Source: Dendrolimus kikuchii
Taxonomy: Eukaryota; Arthropoda; Insecta; Lepidoptera; Lasiocampidae
Length of the DNA stretch: 64,000 nucleotides
Direction: 5' to 3'
NCBI GenBank assembly: GCA_019925095.2
Contig: CM034391.1
Span: forward strand, 3,871,051 to 3,935,050
Position numbers and translations under genes: made by a program. A model generated the notes under the pieces. That model was not told the DNA's origin. It saw only the letters and a program-made list of their open reading frames with translations, and made no database searches. Shown piece by piece: positions 44,693 through 54,493 of the stretch; within the stretch, counting starts at the first letter, position 1; each line of letters starts with the position of its first letter.

Positions 44693-44763
44693 ATTCACAC
44701 ACACATACACACAAACGCACGCACGCATGCACGCACGCACACACGCACGCACGCACGCACACG
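44693..44763. repeat. (CACG)/(CACA) microsatellite
   Basis: Alternating purine-pyrimidine run of CACA and GCACGCAC words, potentially Z-DNA-forming. Minus-strand frames here (CVRACVRA..) are artefacts. Confidence 0.9.
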
Positions 44764-45354
44764 TCTGCTCGCTGTGGATATAAACATTGGCTTTGGTCTT
44801 CAAAATACAGGCTTCGCCTAGTTTGAGACCAGTAGGTAATATATAAGTAAATAATGTAAATTTGATTTTCTGACAATAAAGAATTGACTTTGAAAAAAAT
44901 AAAAATTCTTGTGTGTTGGTAAGTCTACGTGCCATGTTATTGTGAACGAGGAATAGTTTCAGTCGTCGTTTAATACTGTTTCAAATGCACGCAGTGCTCG
45001 ACAGTACTGTTAAATGCCATCAATATTTCGTATGCACATGTGAAATAGTGCCCGTGGGAGTAGGCTTTTTGCTTATACTTCTGATTAGATACTATAGCTA
45101 GAACTGGTGTTCTTGTCGTTTTACCCAGAGTCAAATAATCGTCTATTAATCTTAACTATCATTAACTGTAAGCGTGGAAGGAGAAAATTAATAATGAATT
45201 AATGAAACTAAGTCATTTTTTAAGCTAAAATAGCAATTTTGGGTAAAAACGGATTTCAAGGAACTCCTTAAACGCGCGTAAGCGAGAATGCGAATTATGT
45301 TTACTACTATTTAGGTATTTAAGTAATCCTTAGTGTGCATGTTTACCAGAGACG
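44764..45354. other. Unassigned sequence
   Basis: No supported feature. Confidence 0.45.
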
Positions 45355-45905
45355 GAAAGTATGAAAGGAATATTGAAAGGAGAGTTATAGCAAGCAGGTT
45401 ATAAGGTGAATGAAGCGCTAAACTCTTTTATGTACAGCTAGAAAGCGTCTGTAAAGGCACACTTGACTGTTCATAAAGGAGTGTTGGTGCCAACTCTGAT
45501 GTACGGCAGTAAAAGTTGGGTATAACAGAAGAAGTATGAAAGTAGGGTAAACGCAGTGGAAATGAGAGCGTTAAGAAGTGTATGTGCGGTTAGATTGAAT
45601 GATATGCTAATGAAGTGTGATAAGGGAATGTTGTGGATTGAAAGAAGATGTAAAATAAATGCTAAGGTGGTTTGGACATGTAGAGAGATTGGATAAAAGT
45701 AGAATCACAAAACAGGTGTATGAGAGTATTGTGAATGGTAGTGTTAAAGAGAGGTCAGGTAAAAAGTATCTCAAATAAACGTGCATGTATGAAGAGGTTA
45801 ATGAAAGAAGATGAAGTAAAAGTTGTTTGTCAGGATCGTCACAAGTGGAGGTCCATTGTCTCTGCCTACGCCCATGGGAAACAGGCGTGATATTATGTAT
45901 GTAAG
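45355..45905 (+). pseudogene. Old RTE-clade LINE fragment
   Basis: Plus strand shows VHKGVLVPTLMYGSKSWV, then after a stop YESRVNAVEMRALRSVCAV, and near the end CQDRHKWRSIVSAYAHGKQA with TATG tail. It keeps the RTE-A order but is far more diverged, with deletions, so it is an older insertion or a sister family. Confidence 0.7.
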
Positions 45906-46007
45906 TAATCCCTTAAATTCGTCGTCATGTATGTCCGTATATTTTTGGTTTAATCACTTGAGAGCACCATTGTCTCCAACCACACTTTTAAAGACCTACC
46001 TATAGAT

Positions 46008-46555
46008 AGAGATCCCAGTCACCCCAGCCTTACGTGATTTTAGGAAAGATGAAATTTTTAGGATCGGTAGTTTAATATAAACTTAGAAAGGAATGGATAC
46101 TCGCTAAGCTGAAAGCGGGGCTGTTTTTCAGGTAGCAGCTATCAAAGGTGGAAAATAACCATGGGAAGATGTTTGGCCCGACAGATTTGTCTGGCTCATT
46201 GGAAAATATTTTAAAATATTATACTTGATAATATATATAAAATTCAGCCTTCCTAAAATGACGTAAGTTCCCATTTTTTTCAAAGTGTCTGTCAAAAGTT
46301 ATGGCCCACAGGAAGTGTCTGGCAACTGTATATCTTCGTTTATAACAATATCATATATGACATATGTAAAAACTAGCCTTGCTATTTTGACGTAAGTTAG
46401 CATGGTTTTTTTCCACCTTTGATACCTGCTACCTGAAAAACGGCCCCGCTTTCAGCTTAGCGAGTATCCATTCCTTTTTAAGTTTATGTTAAACTACCGA
46501 TACTGAAAATTTCATCTTTCCTAAAATCACGTAAGTCTGGGGTGACTGGGATCTC
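46008..46555. mobile_element. Foldback element with ~150-bp inverted arms
   Basis: Left arm 46008-46165 (GAGATCCCAGTCACCCCAGC) and right arm 46412-46555 (complement the same) match almost base for base, including CTAAGCTGAAAGCGGGGC. The loop is about 250 bp without a frame. No TSD found. Confidence 0.8.
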
Positions 46556-46664
46556 CAACTAATACGTCTTCGATTCAAGTACCTTTTGAACCGACTTTCA
46601 AAAGGAGAAGGTTCTGAATGCGACTGTATGTTTTTCCAAGCAACTAAACATTATTGAAGTTTTT

Positions 46665-46852
46665 TAACAAAAACAAAACCGACTTGAAACTAAAGAGTAA
46701 CACCTAAAATTTTCTACATCTTGAAGTCGGTGCCAAGTATAAAACATAAAAAATAACAACAAAACTGCAAAACGCCTACTTCGGGCAATTGTAGATAATA
46801 TTTATAGTTGCTTTAAAGTTTGTGGTCGGTTTTGTTTTTGATAATATAAGAA
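46665..46852. mobile_element. Small MITE
   Basis: Inverted ends AACAAAAACAAAACCGACTT (46668) and GTCGGTTTTGTTTTTGATA (46834). No coding. Flanks do not show a clear TSD. Confidence 0.55.
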
Positions 46853-47256
46853 ATTTATACAAATAATGAGCACTAGTCAGTGAAATTGTATCAAGAAATT
46901 AATAATCTAGTGCGAGTATTAAAAAAGAAACGTAGTTGGAAACAAAGTTGCGTCCAGGAAACTCACCCATTTACATGTTACCAAATCAGATCATTTTTAT
47001 TGCAAACTAAGCGTCACATAGGTCATAGACAATATAACTGAGAACTTATTACTTAGTTGGCCTTTAATAGCATCGCAATATTAATGTTACTTAACCTATC
47101 TCTGTAAAATATCTAATATTTATTTTGATGCCTTATACATATTTTATTTTATTTAAAACAACACAATGTCGTCTTAATTTTTACCTGTCACTTAAATATT
47201 CATGGACACTATAATAGGATTTTTTAACTAACCACTCGAATAATTTTTGTTTAAAC
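46853..47256. other. Unassigned AT-rich sequence
   Basis: No supported feature. Confidence 0.45.
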
Positions 47257-47260
47257 ATAT

Positions 47261-47738
47261 TGTTACAACTTAGCCTCCCGACAAAGACAAATTCCACGAA
47301 GCACGCTTATTACCTGTCGGTATTTGAACCAATTGTAATACCTTTATGATTGTCTTCTTTTGTTTACTTATTTATTGGCATACGGCCATTATCCTATTGT
47401 ACTCGTTTATGGCCGTTTGCAGACATAATTAGCCAGGTGTGCGGATTACGATTTCTAGGAAATTAAGTCGACGATACGGGCGGGCACTTTTATTTGTGAA
47501 GTATATAAAACACCGGCAGGATGGAGAGAGGAGGCAGTCAAAGCGATAACACAAGCGAGGCAAGACGTTTGTACATTTAGTGACGGACTTTGCGCGTGTT
47601 ATGGAATCGTGCATTACGTTTGTACTAATTGTGTTCAGTTAGTTATATTTGTACCTGTGCTATACGTGTTTGTATAATTGTAATAAATTCTATAGTAATT
47701 CCAACGGCATTTTAATTCGAGTACCGTAACTCGTAACA
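47261..47738 (+). mobile_element. Solo LTR, intact (type copy)
   Basis: 478 bp from TGTTACAACTT to CTCGTAACA, with 4-bp TSD ATAT at 47257-47260 and 47739-47742. A TATA box (GTATATAAAA, 47501) and AATAAA (47682) mark U3/R. The TG..CA ends and ATAT target fit Ty3/gypsy-group elements; no internal region is left in the window. Confidence 0.85.
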
Positions 47739-48011
47739 ATATTAAATTAATTTTCTTGCATTATATTATACGGTAACTTATTATATATTCTCGGTGCCAT
47801 CCCAAACACGCTTTTGTCATATAATGCAGTGGTATGTGGAGGCATACAAATTTTATTCTTATTAATATGTTGGGCACTTCTATAATTTTCAAATAATTAC
47901 CGTCAATTAATATCAATATTCTTGAAATTTGACAATATGTATTTCATATGCTGCAGTCTATTGAAACTGCGAAAAAACTAAAATATATAAGGCTGACATA
48001 TGTAAATGATA

Positions 48012-48141
48012 GTCTAGAGTATGCCGGCATAAGAACCCTGAGTCGCGTTTCGGCATTAGCGGCCAGGTTCCAATCTCCCTTTAACTGCTTTCCATCAGGT
48101 AGGCTGTCTGCTTATCTGCTGACCTCATGCAGTAAACAAAA
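48012..48141 (+). mobile_element. S1 fragment
   Basis: GTCTAGAGTATGCCGGCAT to CTGACCTCATGCAGTAAAC with an internal 45-bp loss. 5' part absent. Confidence 0.6.
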
Positions 48142-48640
48142 AGTTTAATTTATTTTTAGTAGTTTTAAGATTTAAGATATTTGCGCATTTTTGTTGAATG
48201 TTCTTTTAAAGTTGTGTATCTAAATGACGAAGACAGTGGATGAACTTTTCTTTCTGCCTTAAAGGGTACGCGCCAATTGCTTTAGTTTAGTGCAATCCGA
48301 AACCAGTATCGTGTTTCGAAAATATCTCACAAAAAGGAAAGAAAGTTGAAAAATTATAGCTTGAAATTCCTTATAACGAAGAGATAAAGGAAATAAGAAC
48401 TGCAGAAATATATTTCGCAATAAATATTGAAGACGTGCATTTTAAAATGTACCGAATTTAATATTCGTACGGAACCAGTTTGACTTGCTTTAAACGAGAT
48501 ATAAAATGTATATTTGGTCACTGTTTTATATCCAATCTATATCAACGAATAAAATCGATATGTCTGTCTGTATCAGTTGCGTAAATTACCTTATAAGGGC
48601 CTTGTATCAAAATGTGTTAGGGGAGCCCAAAAGTAGGTAA
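48142..48640. other. Unassigned sequence
   Basis: No supported feature. Confidence 0.45.
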
Positions 48641-49085
48641 GGACTCGAATTAAAATGGCGTTGGAATTACTATAGAATTTATTAGAACTATACAAACACG
48701 TATAACACAAGTGCAAATATAACTGAACACAACCAGTCCAAAAGTAAAGCACGATTCAATAGCACGCGCAAAGTCCGTCACAAGAGTTTACCGAATGTAC
48801 ACAAGTCTTGCTCCGCTTGTGATTATCGCTCGAATGACTCGTCCATCAATCGAGGCAATGTTTTATACTGCATGGATGCATTAGGTCTGCTCGTCCGCGT
48901 GATCGAATTTCTTAGAATCACACCTGGCTAATGACTGCCATAAAAGTTTACAATACACAATGGGCTATTTTTCTAATCACAAAATTTAAACACAAAGCAA
49001 ACAAAACAAGTCCAAATGCCAAAAAGGTAATAAAACGTGTTTCTACAGGGCTGGAGGTATGAATTTGTCTTTGTCGGCACCTCGG
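48641..49085 (-). mobile_element. Solo LTR, truncated at both ends
   Basis: GACTCGAATTAAAATGGCG to GAATTTGTCTTTGTCGGCAC, reverse copy of 47261-47738, missing the terminal TGTTAC sequences. It runs into an AT array at 49088. Confidence 0.75.
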
Positions 49086-49087
<2 letters not shown>

Positions 49088-49125
<38 letters not shown>

Positions 49126-49131
49126 TATAGT
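49088..49131. repeat. (AT)n microsatellite
   Basis: Nearly pure AT with one ACAC interruption. Confidence 0.85.
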
Positions 49132-49530
49132 CGTTTGCATAGAATAGACAGATTAGCTAAATAGGTGGCGCTGAAATCGCGTTTATTTTTATTTAATAAC
49201 AAATACCTACGTTGTAATAAACAACATGTCAATCGTTGTATTACTTCAAATCAGGTTGGCTTCGACTCGCCTATATGTTTTCCTGGGCAGTTGTCTAGAC
49301 AGTATGGACTTAGTTTCTTTGTTATTATTATATGCGCAATATACATAAGAGCATGTTACAACATAGACAAGTATGAGTTATATATTTTTTTGTTTTTTAT
49401 TTAAATCATAAAGTTAACAAAATATTTATACTGTTTATTCGATGTACGTATATATTATAATTTACTAATTAAACAGTATTTAAATTAAACTCATTAAAAC
49501 ATTCGGGTCGTTTTAATATTACGCCAAAAG
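49132..49530. other. Mostly unassigned
   Basis: TAGGTGGCGCTGAAATCGCG at 49162 is a short Helitron-like scrap. Nothing else recognised. Confidence 0.4.
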
Positions 49531-49537
49531 GAAGATT

Positions 49538-49718
49538 TGCACTGAAAATCAGCGTTGTGTCGGATATTATGCCGGCACAGCGATAAGCTGAGTGCAAACC
49601 TTGTTAGCGGAAAATGCGGCGTACAAATTCTCAAAATATGTTTTTATTTTTAAATACATGTTAGCAATGTAAGTACGTCGCTATTTCTTCAAATATTTTT
49701 TCTTTCTTTCTTTACATG
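49538..49718 (+). mobile_element. LINE 3' end with (TTTC)n tail
   Basis: GCACTGAAAATCAGCGTTGTG and GGAAAATGCGGCGTACAA, as in 5173-5362. Confidence 0.55.
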
Positions 49719-49732
49719 TAAAAAACCTAAGT

Positions 49733-50053
49733 ATTTTTTTTTTATTTTTTATTGCAGGAGTTCAGTAGACAGGCAGACGGCCCACTTGATGAAAAGCGGT
49801 TACCATCGCCTATGGACAATTGTAACACCAAAGGCGCTACAAATGCGCTGCTGCTCTCTTAAGGGAGACTGGAACCTGGCCACTAATGCCGGAACACAAC
49901 TCAAGGTTGTTATGGCGACATACTTTAGACCAGGGGTGGTAGCCACCAGTCGGGCAAATGCCCTATCACCTAGATATGGGTTGTTTTTTCGTCTCTTACG
50001 ACAGGCCGCCCGGCCGCAGGAAATTGTATTCTTTTTCCGGTCCTGCACGGATA
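49733..50053 (-). mobile_element. S1 element, full length
   Basis: T run with ATTGCAGGAGTTCAG to GTCCTGCACGGATAAA. Confidence 0.75.
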
Positions 50054-50380
50054 AAAAAATTTGTGTAAATTTTTGTGTAAGTAAAATAAAGCTACTGGCT
50101 AGGGTTTTACGTGCGGAGCAGCCGCGGGGCACTCTAGTTTTATATTTAAAGATAACGATCAAATCCAAATGCTGCGTAAAGTGGCGGCCACAGCTAATAA
50201 TACGATAAACTTTTGGTCTTAATTATGCAAAATTTGTTTATCTTAAAACCTTCTTAAATGTTTGTTTACCGCTGTTTTTACCGCTGTTAAATAGATTGGT
50301 GGGTAATGTTTACTTTCTTACAGCAATGCTGGAATTGTTCCACAAATAATCCACATTTTAATTCGGATCTTCCATTAGGC
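50054..50380. other. Unassigned sequence
   Basis: No supported feature. Confidence 0.45.
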
Positions 50381-50800
50381 TTTATCCGTGTAGGAACGAG
50401 AAAGAATACAATTTCTCGTTTCTAGGTAAGCGTGCTCCACCTTAGAATGCATTTCCGCCTGACGTCAGGTGCAATGTCAGTCAAACGCGAACCTATCCAA
50501 TATAAAAAAAAAAAACAATTTCCTGCGGCCGGGCGGCCTGTCGTAAAAGGCAACAAAACAACCCACAGCCAGGAGGTAGGATATTTGCCGACTGGATGGC
50601 TACCACCCCTGGTCTAAAGTATGCCGCCATAACAACCTTGAGTTATGTTCCGGCATTAGTGACCAGGTTCCAATCTCCCGTAAGAGAGCAGCAACGCATT
50701 TGTAGCACCTTTGGTCTTGCAAATGTTCATAGGCGATGGTAACCGCTTGGCATCAAGTGGGCCGTCTGCCTGTCTGCTGAACTCATGCAATAAAAAAAAA
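50381..50800 (+). mobile_element. S1 element split by a LINE tail
   Basis: TATCCGTGTAGGAACGAGAAA at the start, then the insert, then CAATTTCCTGCGGCCGGGCG continuing to ATGCAATAAAAAAAAA. Without the insert the copy is complete. Confidence 0.8.
50417..50511 (+). mobile_element. Jockey/CR1-like LINE 3' tail insertion
   Basis: TTTCTAGGTAAGCGTGCTCC to CCAATATAAAAAAAAAAAA matches the 3' end of the LINE at 18197-18760. ACAATTTC appears before and after it (50408-50416 and 50513-50521), the TSD. Only about 90 bp was copied. Confidence 0.75.
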
Positions 50801-51089
50801 GGTACCGGTAAATAAGTAGGATTGGCATAAGAAACCCTGATTTGATGATGTAAGGGATATACGTGCCACGAATTGTATCATATATGTATAAGGATCTTGC
50901 TAGTCGTCCGATTAGTGGACGACTAGACCACTTCGTATGTATAAAAGAAAAAACAGAAATTTAAAAAAAATCTTATCTGGGCATTATTATTATTTAAGCA
51001 CTTTTCTGAACTAATGTGCATATTGTTCATTATTTTTACTACTCTTCGCGTGGTCTTCGGCATCCCTAAATGTGATACTATTGGTAGGC
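50801..51089. other. Unassigned sequence with one hairpin
   Basis: CTAGTCGTCC and GGACGACTAG (about 50902-50928) form a perfect 10-bp stem over a 7-base loop. Confidence 0.6.
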
Positions 51090-51450
51090 TTGTTTCATAC
51101 GACGTTTAACCAGCATTTCTTGGAAGTGTAGAGCTCCCGCGGGGAGCTTTACAGTCCGGCCCCACGCGATGAGAGTTTGAATTCGCCGGGACGTAGTTCT
51201 CCCGGCAATGGATGAGGCCGGTTGGCCCCTGCCTGCGAGGGCCTCGCGGAGTGGTGAGATCATATACCCGTAGCCCTGGCATAAAAGCGGAGGAAGGAAC
51301 ACCGACGGGTTTTAGTGGGTATCCCGGTAGTATGGCTATAGCACTTCACGAAGTGCGGCGTGCTGCACACGAGGCCCTGTAGCACGCTACTGATGCTAAT
51401 GTCCACCCGACTTGGTAATTCCACACACCGAGCGGAGCTCAATCAGATTT
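51090..51450. repeat. GC-rich block, probably LINE untranslated sequence
   Basis: Contains CCGACGGGTTTTAGTGGGTA and GGCCGGTTGGCCCCTGCCTG. Similar blocks are common near lepidopteran R1-like LINE ends, but no copy elsewhere in the window proves it. Confidence 0.35.
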
Positions 51451-51725
51451 CCCCTCGTAAAAAACATTTCTTAGAATAGAATAGAATAGACTATATTTAT
51501 CAGTGAGCTTAATAAGATCATTGATATTTATTGCATAATGCATGTACAGAGATGTTATAGGTTTTTATAGTATCAATGCATTCGGCCCATAATTGGGCGT
51601 GCAAAATTAATATTACAATAGTCAATACTGTTATATTAAATGTCAATATTATATACAAACATTTCATAAAATCAATCAATCAATACAATTAAACATACAA
51701 ATTACATTTGTTAATCATTAAAATA

Positions 51726-51871
51726 CATACATACATAACTTTACGCCAGTTCCCTTGCGGGGTAGGCACGAACAACAGAGCGCCATTCCGGCTTATTCTT
51801 ACACACCTCACTTGCTTCTCTGACATTCATAGCTTTTGTCATGCACGCTCGTCTGTTTTTAAGGCTCCTGA
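51726..51871 (-). pseudogene. RTE-A fragment
   Basis: TSD CATTAAAATA at 51716-51725 and 51872-51881. Only the last 40 codons remain. Confidence 0.85.
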
Positions 51872-51881
51872 CATTAAAATA

Positions 51882-52774
51882 ATAATAATTATTATTATTA
51901 TAATAAAACTCAAGCTCCAGGGGTGGAAGTGATAAATGGCATCACGTCAGAAGTAGCTTCGGTGAACATGCAGCCCATCTCTCTACACCCCTTAGCCACT
52001 CACACCCATGTTGCCACTGTCTTCTATGGCATTTTGGGACCCATGCAGGGAGTGGCGAGTCACCGTCTGCCCCTTTTTCCATGTTCCCCGAACATTGCGA
52101 CGGGCAGACGCCTGGTCTGGGAATATGAAAAGTCCCCGTATTCCCAAACCCGTAATACCACTAGCAGTTTACTCCAATAGCCCGATACTTTCGGTTCTCA
52201 TTTCCCACAATAGTCTTACACTGGCCGGGGCTTGTCTTTGGGTGCATTATTATATGGTGTAGACAGGGATAATCGCCGGTCAGTGTCACGCCACATTTAG
52301 ATTAAATTTGTCAAGGGGTCTCAATGTGTTGGCCTCCCCACGTAAGCCCTCCAAAAGTCCGGGGCATTTTTATGGCCCATGGTCTTCAAAGAAATAAATA
52401 TCTTCTTCTTGGAGCTACTCGATGCGATCAGAACCTGGCGGATGCGGCATGGTTAGATATTTGTTCGCTACGTAACACTACTAGAAATCTTAAAATAAAG
52501 CAGCAAACTGTAAACGTGTACAACTTGGTTTTTGCATCAACTACGCTTAGTCCAGTGAAATTGATATAAGAAAGTGTGTTACTTGGAAAAGTGTGGATTT
52601 CCAGCGATAACTAGTTAACTTTTCTCTTTATGTACACTATACATATAGGTGTAAAGTATGTCTAGCTTTAGACGAACTACATATACATATATTATGATCT
52701 CTTGCATATTATTTGAGTTTTTATCACCACAGAAACTGTTACTTTATTCCCTATTCTATTTACAATACTAGGTA
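51882..52774. other. Mostly unassigned; possible LINE-derived part
   Basis: 51905-52390 is GC-richer (AGTCCCCGTATTCCCAAACC, TTGGCCTCCCCACGTAAGCC) and may be a LINE leader. No copy elsewhere in the window. Frames of about 80 codons overlap there without recognisable motifs. Confidence 0.35.
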
Positions 52775-53092
52775 ATCATTATATTAATACGTGAAGCAAA
52801 AACTTTGCACAAACGTGTGTCTTTTTACGAAAATTGCGCGTACGAAGGAATATGAAATTTCGCACACTTATAGTTTATATTTAGAAGGAGTGCAGAATGC
52901 TAATCTTTTTTTTTAAATTATGCATAAAAAACACATTAAATCAATAAAAAAAAATCATTACACACACTACCATATATTTGACACACACACGCATATATAC
53001 TCTTTTGTTATTGTTAAAGTCAAATTGACAGTGTAGCCTTGGCGAAATCTGTGATTATAGAAGTATAGTCATTAGACATTGGGCGACCACTA
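52775..53092. repeat. Dispersed MITE-like repeat, copy 2 of 2
   Basis: ATCATTATATTAATACGTGA to CATTGGGCGACCAC, the uninterrupted counterpart of 7432-7978. It ends about 180 bp before the exon at 53274. Confidence 0.65.
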
Positions 53093-53273
53093 GTAACTAA
53101 TTACTCGGTCTGAGTGGATAAAATTTGTTGCGGTTCAAAGATGTAGTAAAAACATAAAAAATAACATTATTTTAATATAAGTGATAGGCATTTTGGGAAT
53201 TAATAAAGCTGCTGCTAAAAGTTCATTAGATTTGTCTTTGATCGTGTTAAATTATAGTTTATTTTTGTTTCAG

Positions 53274-53412
53274 ACTCAAAATGTCATATATCTGGTGTGT
53301 ACTGGCTTGCGCGTTGGCATGTGCGCGCGCGCAGTCCAACTACGGTTCGCAGGCGAACAACATCGAGTACCAGGGCGAGGGGTTGCCTGAGCAGACTGTG
53401 CTTGACGGCAAG
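53274..53412 (+). CDS. Likely first coding exon of a secreted protein
   Basis: A pyrimidine-rich acceptor (TTTATTTTTGTTTCAG, ending 53273) precedes ACTCAAA and an ATG at 53281. The frame runs 44 codons to a donor AAG|GTATTG at 53413, ending in phase 0. The first 18 residues form a signal peptide: short N-region, a hydrophobic core (CVLACALACA) and a likely cut before Q18 (ARA|Q). The mature start is polar (SNYGSQANNIEYQGEGLPEQ) and ends LDGK. Codon use is GC-rich compared with the flanks, as expected of real coding sequence. The seven bases before the ATG imply a 5' UTR exon further upstream. The remaining exons are not in view; the intron would have to span the nested transposons at 53664-60521. 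The protein is probably extracellular, such as cuticle or matrix, but I do not recognise the family. Confidence 0.65.
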
Positions 53413-54105
53413 GTATTGATGTTTCATCATCTTATTTATATATGTTGCAGTATAAAATTTTAGTACGTCATGTCATTATTATAATTATAATTATATTTTT
53501 TTTTACTTTTATTGTGTCTGTCTTATTGAGTATGCACTGTTTGCTACAACTACATTAATTCTTCGAAAAGTGATTGTGTAAATTTATGCTTATACAGATA
53601 GTTGGAAATATTTTTAAGCTTTTCGTTAATAGTTCAAGATTCGTATTTTAAAGCTTCAATATAGAGTGTGAACTCCATGTAACGTCACTCGATTTAACGA
53701 CAAAATCCCTTCAGTTGGTTTAGCTTGTCTTCCATACAATGATCCACGCTATATAGCATTACAACCACTCTCAATAACGACAATATTTAAGTAATAAAAA
53801 ATATCTTTTAAGATGCCAAAATTAGTAAAAGCTGCGCAGCTGTGTACGTTCTTTTATCGCTTTATTATCCTAGCCTGTAATAAACGCGACTGTCGGCATC
53901 ATGCATACTGAAATTTGTAAGAAATTCCGAGATTTCTGAGTACTTCCTTTATCACCAAGATGCCTCAATATCGCAAGATATGAAGAAAATACAACAAAAT
54001 TACTGGTGCAGCAAAAGACGTCAGACAAATCCGTTTATCCGTGCAGGAACGGAGAAAGAATATAATTTCCTGCGGCCGAGCGGTCTGTCGTAAGAGGCAA
54101 CTTAA

Positions 54106-54281
54106 AAAAACGTGGTCAGTAAAGTTAATTATATTTATTAAATGAAATATTTATACAAGAACAACAAACACAACAGCAGAAGGGTAATTTAGAAGAGAAT
54201 GTTACCATGGTAGAAAAAACATTATAACAAAAATTACCACAGTAAAAAACTTAAATTATATGTTCGGAAATAAATCGAACA
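54106..54281 (-). repeat. BEL/Pao 3' LTR, probably truncated
   Basis: In element sense it starts TGTTCGATTTATTTCC, right after a GGCCGGCCCCCAACTA stretch, has TATA-like GTATAAATATT and AATAAA, and stops at ACCACGTTTTT next to S1. The expected closing CA and TSD are absent. Confidence 0.8.
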
Positions 54282-54493
54282 TAGTTGGGGGCCGGCCAGT
54301 TCCAGCATTATAAATCGTTACATCATATACATTATTAAACACTGACAAAATATTACAATCAGAATGACATGTTCAAATTTAATAAAAGTTAAACAAAAAC
54401 AAAACATTTTACAATACTCCAAAAAACAAACACTAATTTTAATGTATTTTCTATAGATAGGTACATACATACTTATAACCTAGAAAATTAAAA

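Noticed and set aside
44607..44935. Cysteine-rich minus-strand protein (CVRACVRA)
   Set aside because: Translation of the CACG/CACA microsatellite.
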